Shown here: positions 54,075 through 62,393 of the stretch, piece after piece
Position numbering within the stretch: the first letter of the stretch is position 1
Layout of the letters: every line of letters starts with the position of its first letter
Source: Sphingobacterium micropteri
GTDB taxonomy: Bacteria > Bacteroidota > Bacteroidia > Sphingobacteriales > Sphingobacteriaceae
Direction of reading: 5' to 3'
NCBI RefSeq assembly: GCF_014692515.1
Contig: NZ_JACOIK010000002.1
Location: 248,001-312,000 of the forward strand
Length of the DNA: 64,000 bases
Program-made: the position numbers and the translations under genes
The notes under the pieces: generated by a model
The model's database searches: none
What the model was told of the DNA's origin: nothing
What the model saw: the letters and a program-made list of their open reading frames with translations, nothing else

Positions 54075-57000
54075 ATGCGAAAATCATTACTATTTTCTGT
54101 TGCTTTAGGGTTAATTGCTTCGGCGGGAACTGTGGCGGGAGCAGCATCTCCGACCGCACGCGCAGCCTCCTTGTTTCTGGATAATACAGTCCAGAACGTC
54201 ATAAAGGGTAGGGTCACCGGCGCTGATGGAGCGATTGCTGGAGCTACCGTAAGTGTGGTAGAGGGGGCAACCTCTGTTTTTACGGACGACAACGGAAATT
54301 TCTCAATCAACGCGCCAATCGGTGCAACGCTACGTTTCAGCTATGTGGGGTATCAACCTAGGGACATTGTGGTGTCCAGCAATACTATTAATGTGGTACT
54401 GCAGGTGGAGGATAACCCGTTGGAAGAAGTGGTGGTGGTGGGGTACGGTCAGCAGAAGAAAGCCCATTTGACGGGTGCGGTTTCTTCCGTGGACGTGGAA
54501 AAAGCTATGGGCGGGCGACCGATTTCCGATGCCGGTCGTGGGCTACAGGGAGTTGTTCCCGGACTTTCGGTGGTTGTTCCCAGTGGTGAAGTTGGTTCCG
54601 ACCCGATCATGAAAATCCGCGGGCAGGTCGGATCTCCTAACGGAGGAAGTAATCCGTTGATTTTGGTTGACAACGTAGAAGTGCCCAGCATCCAAATGAT
54701 TAATCCCAGTGATATCGAAAGCATATCGGTCCTCAAAGATGCGGCTTCAGCCTCGATTTATGGAGCAAAAGCAGCATTTGGCGTCATCTTGATTACCATG
54801 AAGAAAGGTGCAAAAACCGATATGAATACCGTGACCTATTCCAATAATCTTTCTTGGCAGAAGCCCTTTAAGAATATCGAGATGGCCGGAATCGCCGGAT
54901 TGGAATACACGGTCGATGCCCATGAAAACATGAACGCTGCCGGCGCAGCTGGCGGTTTTTGGCGTGTAGACCGCAACAGCCTCGAAAAAATCCGTGAATG
55001 GCAAACGAAATATGGCGGTGTCGTCGGTAATGAAGATCCGGTGGTTTACGGCAGAGACTGGTGGTGGGACGGTACGCAGAAATTCGGTTACCGAATCTAT
55101 GACCCCGTGGCAGCAATGGTAAAAGATAATCCATTTTCCAATCTGCATAATCTGGGGTTGAACGGTAAAACCGGTAATACCAGCTATAATATCAACGTCG
55201 GTTATCTAGGACAGCAAGGAATGATGAAACCTGCTAATCACGACGATTTCAGGCGCTACAATGGTACACTAAATGTGTCCACTAAAGTAAATGAGGCGAT
55301 CACGATGCGGGGCGGACTGATTTACTCCGATGGGACAAAGCGCTATCCAAATTCCAACAATTCGGCCGGTTTCGGTGCGGATCCTTGGTTATACCTGTAC
55401 CGTTGGAGCCTATTGTTCCCGATCGGTGTGCAGCAAAATGGGCATGACATGATTGATCCAGCCTGGACGGCGAAAACATCCAAAGACGCCATTGATAATA
55501 AAAAGTATTTAAATCTCAATCTGGGAACGACCATTAATCTCACAAAGAACTGGGATATACAGGCTGATTATTCGCATAGTACTGAAAACTATGATTTTGA
55601 ATCTGCAACTGTACCGCTTCAAGCTAGAACACATTGGTACGGTGTAAACGAAATGAAAGATGCTGATGGCAGGACGATCTATGTAGATGAGTCTGGAAAT
55701 CCGGTCACTAATCCAGGCGATGGCATGATCGCTTATGAGTTCCCGATGACGGATTATGTGCTGCCGTCTGCCAGTTACTTTTATCAAAACTCTAATTTTC
55801 GCAGAAAACATACGCTGAATGCCTATTCTACCTATAATTTCGCGCTTCCGGAGGATCATCAGTTCAAGTTTATGGTGGGAACGAATCTAACCGCCTACAA
55901 TTTCAAATCACATTGGTCTAACAAAACTGGTGTTTTTAACAGTGATAATCCGAACTTCACGTTTACCAACGGTGTAATGACGACAGGTGGAGACCGAGGA
56001 TGGGACTCACAGATCGGTATGTTCGGTCGGGTAAATTATGCTTTTCGGGATAGATACCTACTGGAAGCCAATCTGCGCTATGATGCATCATCCCTATTTC
56101 CAGACTACATGCGCTGGAGTTGGTATCCCTCGTTCTCAGGTGGTTGGGTGTTGTCGCAAGAAGAGTTTATGCAATCACTTAATCCAATATTGAGTTTTGC
56201 GAAATTCAGGGCTTCCTGGGGCTCTATCGGTGATCAATCTATCAGCAACGGACTCTATATGCCGACGATGGTAGCCGGACAGTCAAACTGGCTTTCCAAT
56301 GGGAATAAGGTAACTACGATTGGTACACCTCGTCTGGTGGGCAGTGGATTGACTTGGCAGCGTATTGAGCACCTGAATATAGGCGCGGATTTACGTTTTT
56401 TCAATAATAAGCTAGGAGTTACAGCAGAATGGTTCCAGCGGGCGACAAAGGACATGATTGTCGGGGGAGAGGTTCCACCTGCAACATTAGGCACAGGGGC
56501 ACCATTAGGGAATTATGGTAACCTGCGTACCCGCGGCTGGGAATTGGAATTTGATTTCAATCATCGCTTTACAAACGGTATCGGGTTAAATGTCATGGCC
56601 AATATCTCGGATGCAATGACATTTACGACCAAAGGGGCGGATTGGAATACGCCTTGGGAGGACCGATCGTTGGGGACTACCTTTTCTACCGGCAGACGCT
56701 ATGGCGATGTGTACGGTTTTGTGACCGACCGCTTATTTCAGGCCGAAGATTTCGTCTATGATGCAAACGGAGATTTTGTGCAGACCAATATCGTATACAA
56801 TGGGACAGGAAAGATGACAAATATGTTAGCCGGCGATAATCCGGTATATCAGACTTATTTTGAGGATGGTAACCAGACCATGTTGATTAGTCCTGGCGAT
56901 ATCAAATTCGTGGATGTGAATGGCGATGGATATATCGATGCCGGAAAGAGTACGAATGGCGACCCCGGCGACAGAGTCGTAATCGGCAACATTACACCAC

Positions 57001-57539
57001 GCTATCAGTATGGGTTCCGTGTCGGTGCCGACTGGCAAGGTTTTGATCTGGCGGTGTTCATGCAAGGTGTAGGGCAGCGGAAAATATGGGGAACTGGCCA
57101 ATTAGCTGTTCCGGGATATTTTGCCAAAGAGGGTGCTATGCCAAAGGTAATTGCGGAAGATTACTGGCGGCCTGATCGTACGGAAGCGTTCTATCCGAGA
57201 GCCTGGAACCTCAACGGTGCTAATGAAGGATATGTGATGCGTGCACAATCCCGTTATATGCTGAATATGGCCTATTTCCGTATCAAAAATATCACTTTTG
57301 GTTATACGGTGCCGCAATCCTTTTTACAGAAAGCAAAGCTGTCCAATGTCCGGTTATTTATTTCGCTGGAAAACATGTTTACGTTCGATAAACTTCGAGG
57401 ATTGCCAATCGATCCGGAAGCGATTTCCGGTGTTTCCATGCTTAAAGATGATGGTTTGAATACCTACAACTTAGGTCGGACGGGAACATCGAATCCAACG
57501 TTCAAATCGGCATCTTTCGGTGTTCAAATTGGTATTTAA
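54075..57539 (+). CDS. SusC/RagA-type TonB-linked outer-membrane transporter (second)
   Basis: A 1154-aa paralog of the first SusC. The signal peptide is almost the same (MRKSLLFSVALGL), followed by a regulatory-like domain (VIKGRVTGADGAIAGATVSV), EEVVVVGYGQQKK, plug and barrel. The DNA from about 18 bp before the start to about 33 bp after it nearly matches that of the first susC, while the barrels are clearly diverged. It pairs with the SusD 9 nt downstream. Probably takes a related but different fragment. Confidence 0.94.
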   Translation: MRKSLLFSVALGLIASAGTVAGAASPTARAASLFLDNTVQNVIKGRVTGADGAIAGATVSVVEGATSVFTDDNGNFSINAPIGATLRFSYVGYQPRDIVVSSNTINVVLQVEDNPLEEVVVVGYGQQKKAHLTGAVSSVDVEKAMGGRPISDAGRGLQGVVPGLSVVVPSGEVGSDPIMKIRGQVGSPNGGSNPLILVDNVEVPSIQMINPSDIESISVLKDAASASIYGAKAAFGVILITMKKGAKTDMNTVTYSNNLSWQKPFKNIEMAGIAGLEYTVDAHENMNAAGAAGGFWRVDRNSLEKIREWQTKYGGVVGNEDPVVYGRDWWWDGTQKFGYRIYDPVAAMVKDNPFSNLHNLGLNGKTGNTSYNINVGYLGQQGMMKPANHDDFRRYNGTLNVSTKVNEAITMRGGLIYSDGTKRYPNSNNSAGFGADPWLYLYRWSLLFPIGVQQNGHDMIDPAWTAKTSKDAIDNKKYLNLNLGTTINLTKNWDIQADYSHSTENYDFESATVPLQARTHWYGVNEMKDADGRTIYVDESGNPVTNPGDGMIAYEFPMTDYVLPSASYFYQNSNFRRKHTLNAYSTYNFALPEDHQFKFMVGTNLTAYNFKSHWSNKTGVFNSDNPNFTFTNGVMTTGGDRGWDSQIGMFGRVNYAFRDRYLLEANLRYDASSLFPDYMRWSWYPSFSGGWVLSQEEFMQSLNPILSFAKFRASWGSIGDQSISNGLYMPTMVAGQSNWLSNGNKVTTIGTPRLVGSGLTWQRIEHLNIGADLRFFNNKLGVTAEWFQRATKDMIVGGEVPPATLGTGAPLGNYGNLRTRGWELEFDFNHRFTNGIGLNVMANISDAMTFTTKGADWNTPWEDRSLGTTFSTGRRYGDVYGFVTDRLFQAEDFVYDANGDFVQTNIVYNGTGKMTNMLAGDNPVYQTYFEDGNQTMLISPGDIKFVDVNGDGYIDAGKSTNGDPGDRVVIGNITPRYQYGFRVGADWQGFDLAVFMQGVGQRKIWGTGQLAVPGYFAKEGAMPKVIAEDYWRPDRTEAFYPRAWNLNGANEGYVMRAQSRYMLNMAYFRIKNITFGYTVPQSFLQKAKLSNVRLFISLENMFTFDKLRGLPIDPEAISGVSMLKDDGLNTYNLGRTGTSNPTFKSASFGVQIGI

Positions 57540-57548
57540 TGGTTTAAA

Positions 57549-59375
57549 ATGATGAAAGTTATGAAAACGAAATATATAGTTGTATATGCTGTTCTGCTGT
57601 TATTATTCTCTAGTTGTGATAAGTTTTTAGACCGACCGCCTCTGACAGAGCTGGATGATAATACCAATGGCTGGACAAGTGAAGAGAAGATCCGTATGTA
57701 TGCCGATAAATATTACGCTGATTTTTTTAATGGTTATGGTATCGCGTTCAATTACGGAACGGCTCCCATGGCGTCATCTACTAACACAGATGACGTGGTA
57801 AGTCTGGGGAATCAAGCCAATTTTACCAGATCCGTACCCAATTCGGGGATATGGAGCTACGCGAATATTCGATCTTTGAATATTATGTTGGATCGCATTG
57901 AAACCCGTATGGGTGATATCCTTAGCGAGGATGCAAAGGCACACTGGACAGCTGTCGGTAAGTTTTTCCGGGCCTTCCGTTATTGTGAACTGGTACAGAG
58001 CTATGGTGATGTGCCGTATTATGATTTTGAGCTGTTTGATGCCGATTTTGATGAACTGTACAAACCCCGGACACCGCGCAACGAAGTGATGAACCATGTT
58101 TATGACGATTGGCAATATGTGCTGGAAAATATCCGTACAAGCGATGGTGATGACCAGAAACTGAACAGGTATATCGCAGCGGGCTTCATCTCCAGGCTAG
58201 CATTAAATGAAGCCTCTTGGCAGAAGTATTATTACAACAACCCTACACAGGCAAAGAAATTCTATGAATTGGCGGTAGAAACGGCTCAAATAGATATCAG
58301 TAGTGGTAAATATGATATCGTGACCGATTATAAATCGTTATTTACGTCCAAAGATTTAAAAGGCAATAAAGATATGGTGCTATACAGAGGCTATGATGCT
58401 GCATTGGGTGTGACGCACGCTATTGCCTCTCAGTGCAACCTGTCGGAATCCACCAACAACGGACCGACGACGGATTTGCTGAAAGCCTATTTGTGTACCG
58501 ATGGTCAGACATGGGGCAATTCTGCCGTAGCGAATGCGTCCGAATTTGATTTGACCAGTATGATCCAGTCGCGTGATCCTCGTTTTGAAGCCACGTTTTA
58601 CAGCAAACCTAACCTGCTGAACAGGTCCGCACTGTTTTACGTGACTAAATATTTTTCCCGGGAGGCAGAAGAATCTGTTGCAACGGGCAAAGGTCTTCCT
58701 ACGGAATTTACATCGAATAGGAACGAAACCGATGCACCGGTGTTGCGTTATGCAGAAGTGTTGCTGAACTGGATTGAGGCTAAAGCAGAGTTGGCTGGCA
58801 TGGGTGGAGCTGCGGTGACACAAGATGATCTCGATAAATCCATCAACAAAATACGGAATCGTCCGTTGGCTGCTGAAGCGATAAGCCGAGGTGTGCAAAA
58901 ACTGCCAGTATTGTCTCTCGGCGCGCTGCCGAATGACCCGGACAGGGACGTAAGCGTATCACCGTTGCTATGGGAAATACGTCGGGAGCGTCGTCTCGAA
59001 TTTGTTTTTGAAACGAACCGTTTGGAAGATCTTCGCCGTTGGTCGAAGCTGGAATATATGGATAACGATCAGAATACCGACCTGTTGTCCGGCGGTTGGG
59101 TCAACTTTCCAACTGAACTTGCGGATGAGCTGGATCCAAAGAATATAGGTGTCTTGTCGGTGATAGATAAAGATGGTACGGAAACAATCTATGACGGTAC
59201 CAATGATACGGATATGGAAGGGTTCTACAAACACCAGAGCAATAGACCACGTCTACCATTCCTAAACCAGGCAAATATGAATCCTTATTTAAGCCCTGTA
59301 GGTTTGGTGCAGATGGATGAATATGTGATAAGAGGATACGAACTGACACAGACGGAAGGCTGGCCACAGAACTAA
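57549..59375 (+). CDS. SusD/RagB-type nutrient-binding lipoprotein (second)
   Basis: A 608-aa lipoprotein with lipobox FSSC. SusD landmarks: WTSEEKIRMYADKYYADFF, KFFRAFRYCELVQSYGDVPY and LLWEIRRERRLEFVFETNR before LEDLRRW. It partners the second SusC. The start ATG 57549 has alternatives at 57552 and 57561, which change only the first residues of the signal peptide. A DUF4623-like lipoprotein follows after 32 nt. Confidence 0.94.
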   Translation: MMKVMKTKYIVVYAVLLLLFSSCDKFLDRPPLTELDDNTNGWTSEEKIRMYADKYYADFFNGYGIAFNYGTAPMASSTNTDDVVSLGNQANFTRSVPNSGIWSYANIRSLNIMLDRIETRMGDILSEDAKAHWTAVGKFFRAFRYCELVQSYGDVPYYDFELFDADFDELYKPRTPRNEVMNHVYDDWQYVLENIRTSDGDDQKLNRYIAAGFISRLALNEASWQKYYYNNPTQAKKFYELAVETAQIDISSGKYDIVTDYKSLFTSKDLKGNKDMVLYRGYDAALGVTHAIASQCNLSESTNNGPTTDLLKAYLCTDGQTWGNSAVANASEFDLTSMIQSRDPRFEATFYSKPNLLNRSALFYVTKYFSREAEESVATGKGLPTEFTSNRNETDAPVLRYAEVLLNWIEAKAELAGMGGAAVTQDDLDKSINKIRNRPLAAEAISRGVQKLPVLSLGALPNDPDRDVSVSPLLWEIRRERRLEFVFETNRLEDLRRWSKLEYMDNDQNTDLLSGGWVNFPTELADELDPKNIGVLSVIDKDGTETIYDGTNDTDMEGFYKHQSNRPRLPFLNQANMNPYLSPVGLVQMDEYVIRGYELTQTEGWPQN

Positions 59376-59407
59376 CAAAATAAGGTTAAACATTAAAAAT
59401 ATACCGC

Positions 59408-60838
59408 ATGAAATCAGTATATAAAATAACAGCAATCGGGTCAATGTGTATCTTGTTGATGGGCATCCTGTTCTCTTGTGAGGATGATTTACCCGGCGGG
59501 ATAGATACCACATCGCAGATGACCGTGCTGAAATCGATTAAAATCGTTAATGTCGGTGAGGCTGGCAATGGAGTGGTGGAGGGGACTATCAATGAGGAAA
59601 CGAAAGAAGTTTCGTTCCCGAGATTGGATACGTTAACCGATTTTGAACACCTGCGTTTTGAAGCTTTACTTTCGGACGGCGCAAAACTGGATCAGGAAAC
59701 GTATTCCGTTGTGTTCGAAGAAGGAAAAACGGAAAAGGTAATCGTGGTGAAAGTACAGAACGATCCCCGCTATCGCGAATACTTGGTGAAACTGCGTCTG
59801 AACGTGCCAGTATTTGGTGCAGAATTCAGCACGCCGATAATATACGATTATTCTTCAAATCCATTAGGAAATCCGATATATGCTACCTTTACGGGTCAGC
59901 TAACCCGGGGTACCGGCTTTGACGGAGAGCATGTGCTCATCGTCAGCAGATCGGCTTTCTCAGTCACCGATGCGCACCTGTTGAAAGTCAGTGATCTGAA
60001 AAATAATACCATTAACCGGATTAATCTGAATGTCGGGAATGTTGCTGCCGGTTCGCTTGTTGTTTCTGGAGGAGCGCAGATTAATGGTCATACATATGTA
60101 GCAAATATTTCTGGTGCGGCCGCTTCGCCATTGAAGATTTATCATTGGACAGATCCGACCCAATTACCGGAGGTAACGCAGATTAATATGGCTACCGTTT
60201 CGGGAGCAGGTACCAGACATGGGGACAATGTGTCATTCAATTTGGATCAGAACGGAAATGGCTATATTTTCTACATTAGTGACACCGGTCCAGTTTTACG
60301 GCTGAAAGTTTCTAATTATTCGCAGATTACAGAGCCGGCGGTACTTTCCGTCCCATTCACCTACGGACAATGGTCTTCTTATCTTCAAATAGGGAATACC
60401 GAGTCCTATCTCATTACGAGTAATACGCAGCCGGTTTCCGTGATCAGTTCGGGAGGTTCGATATCCTACTCCTTGGGAGCATCGTCTATTCCAAAAGGTT
60501 CGGATGCTCGTGTGATTGAGTTCAATGGCGAACGCTACTTGATGATGATATCTGTGGCGCGTGGCCCGGGTGATGTCTCCACGCTCTATCTATATAATAT
60601 TACAAAAGGAAGCAGTGTCGCCGATGCATTGGCTAATTTTGAACAGACTGATAAGCAGCCCATATATCAGTACAACTTGTCGACGATTCCCAATGGCGCT
60701 CCGGCTTCGCAAACGGGCTTTAAAGTCGTCAAAGATGAAGAAGGGAATGATAGCGTACTGCAATTATTCGCAGGTGCTACAGACGCCGGCTTTGTGATTA
60801 TAGAAGTGCCGAAAAAGCAATTGGAAGAGGAAGAATAG
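59408..60838 (+). CDS. DUF4623-like surface lipoprotein
   Basis: A 476-aa lipoprotein with lipobox LFSC. The first 120 residues form a beta domain (IKIVNVGEAGNGVVEGTINE, DPRYREYLVKLRLNVPVFG); the rest has repeated beta-blade-like segments suggesting a propeller, in the style of DUF4623 proteins that follow SusD in Bacteroidota. It takes the SusE/SusF position and is probably a surface glycan-binding protein. No catalytic motif. Its 3' end is followed by a stable intercistronic hairpin (60848-60888). Confidence 0.75.
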   Translation: MKSVYKITAIGSMCILLMGILFSCEDDLPGGIDTTSQMTVLKSIKIVNVGEAGNGVVEGTINEETKEVSFPRLDTLTDFEHLRFEALLSDGAKLDQETYSVVFEEGKTEKVIVVKVQNDPRYREYLVKLRLNVPVFGAEFSTPIIYDYSSNPLGNPIYATFTGQLTRGTGFDGEHVLIVSRSAFSVTDAHLLKVSDLKNNTINRINLNVGNVAAGSLVVSGGAQINGHTYVANISGAAASPLKIYHWTDPTQLPEVTQINMATVSGAGTRHGDNVSFNLDQNGNGYIFYISDTGPVLRLKVSNYSQITEPAVLSVPFTYGQWSSYLQIGNTESYLITSNTQPVSVISSGGSISYSLGASSIPKGSDARVIEFNGERYLMMISVARGPGDVSTLYLYNITKGSSVADALANFEQTDKQPIYQYNLSTIPNGAPASQTGFKVVKDEEGNDSVLQLFAGATDAGFVIIEVPKKQLEEEE

Positions 60839-60847
60839 AAATATAGA

Positions 60848-60888
60848 CAACGAAGCTTGCCTGCGGCAAAAGCAGATGAGCTTCGTTG
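60848..60888 (+). terminator. Intercistronic hairpin, possible weak terminator or RNA stabiliser
   Basis: CAACGAAGCT (60848-60857) and AGCTTCGTTG (60879-60888) are perfect 10-bp arms; inside them CTGC (60861-60864) pairs with GCAG (60872-60875). The following sequence (TTATTAAAAA) has no strong U tract, so readthrough to the next gene at 60906 is likely. Confidence 0.55.
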
Positions 60889-60905
60889 TTATTAAAAATA
60901 TACGA

Positions 60906-62375
60906 ATGAAGAAGAAAAAGCTAATAAGTATTTTGTTTTTGAGCTTTGCACTGCTGTTGCATAGCTGTAACAAAGATCGTCCGGAGCCCTCAAAACCGAC
61001 CCCCAAACCTGGTGATGAAGACGACAATCCGACAACGGAACTAATATTGCCAAAAAACGAAATGCGGGCAGTTTGGATTGCTACGGCATGGGGATTAGAT
61101 TGGCCGATTGGTGTTTATGGAGAAGCCCAGCAGAAACAGGCTTACATTACCATGCTGGATAAATTTCAGGAACTAAAAGTAAACACCATATTCTTTCAGG
61201 TGAAAGCCATGGGCGATGCGTTTTATAATTCACCTTATGAACCTTGGGCAGCGTCTATCGCGGGTACACGCGGACAAGATCCCGGTTATGATGTCCTGAA
61301 ATTTCTGATCGATGAAGCGCACAAACGCCGGATAGAATTTCATGCCTGGATGAACCCCTACCGTATCGCTACTAGGGCAAATGCCACCGCGAATTATCCG
61401 GCATTGCATAGTTCTGTCGAAGCAGACTGGGTTGTGAGCCACGAAAAAATCCAGATATATAACCCGGCTGTACCGGCAGTGCGGACACGCCTGGTGGATA
61501 TTATCCGGGATATTTTGGCTAAATACGATGTTGACGGTATTCATTTTGATGATTACTTCTATCCAGATCCTACGAGTGCCGGCACAATGGTTTCGGATGC
61601 TGCCGACTATGCACAATATGGAGCGGAATACTCGTCTATAGAAGCTTTTCGCCGGGGCAATGTAGATAAGGCTATTCAGGCGGTACACGAGGCTATTGTT
61701 GCCACAAAGCCGACCGTTGTGTTTTCCGTTTCACCGGCCGCTAGCAAGAACTACAACTATAATACATTGTATGCGGATGTAGCAAAATGGTGTCAGCAAG
61801 GGTGGCTGGATCTGCTCATCCCACAGCTGTACCAAGAAATTGGAAACAGCTCAAACGACTTCAAGGCGAACCTGGCAGACTGGTCGCAGAATAGTTATGA
61901 TGTAGCGTTGGTCATTGGCCACGCTATTTATAAATTCGGTGATGCTACACAATCAGCAGCTTTTCAGTCTGCCGACGAATTGGAACGGCAAGTTGAACTG
62001 AGCCGGAAAGATGCCAAAGCTGTGGGTAGTGTATTGTATAGTGCTAAGTCTGTGATGGAAAATAAAATTGGTATTACCAATAAGATAGCTTCTTTATACA
62101 GCAACCCTGCCGTGATGCCTTTTATGGGAAGGGGGGCTGCTTCAGATCCTGTGGTAGTTACCAATGTGAAGATAGAAGGCAATACATTGAAATGGGATAA
62201 AAATAATAATGAACGTTTTGTCGTTTACTATACGAACGACCTGAAGAAAACAGGTCAAGTGGTCGTTATCACTGATCAAAACAGTTTGACGCTGTCGATG
62301 AACGGTTATTATTGTGTCACCGCGTTGAATAAGGATAATAAAGAAAGCGCGGCATCTGAAACAGTGGAACATTAA
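60906..62375 (+). CDS. GHL10 (DUF187) family glycosidase lipoprotein (second copy)
   Basis: A 489-aa lipoprotein with lipobox LLHSC (Cys about 21), a short Pro/Asp-rich linker, and a GHL10 barrel: EMRAVWIATAWGLDWPIG, GDAFYNSPYEPWAAS, FHAWMNPYRIAT, DGIHFDDYFYP (active-site acids) and LLIPQLYQE. A C-terminal Ig/fibronectin-like domain ends it. It is a paralog of the enzyme at 45592 with a shorter linker. ATG 60906 fits the signal peptide; an in-frame ATG at 60876 lies inside the hairpin. Possibly acts on peptide-free wall glycan like DigH, but substrate is not proven. Confidence 0.87.
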   Translation: MKKKKLISILFLSFALLLHSCNKDRPEPSKPTPKPGDEDDNPTTELILPKNEMRAVWIATAWGLDWPIGVYGEAQQKQAYITMLDKFQELKVNTIFFQVKAMGDAFYNSPYEPWAASIAGTRGQDPGYDVLKFLIDEAHKRRIEFHAWMNPYRIATRANATANYPALHSSVEADWVVSHEKIQIYNPAVPAVRTRLVDIIRDILAKYDVDGIHFDDYFYPDPTSAGTMVSDAADYAQYGAEYSSIEAFRRGNVDKAIQAVHEAIVATKPTVVFSVSPAASKNYNYNTLYADVAKWCQQGWLDLLIPQLYQEIGNSSNDFKANLADWSQNSYDVALVIGHAIYKFGDATQSAAFQSADELERQVELSRKDAKAVGSVLYSAKSVMENKIGITNKIASLYSNPAVMPFMGRGAASDPVVVTNVKIEGNTLKWDKNNNERFVVYYTNDLKKTGQVVVITDQNSLTLSMNGYYCVTALNKDNKESAASETVEH

Positions 62376-62393
62376 GAAAGACAACATCCAACA

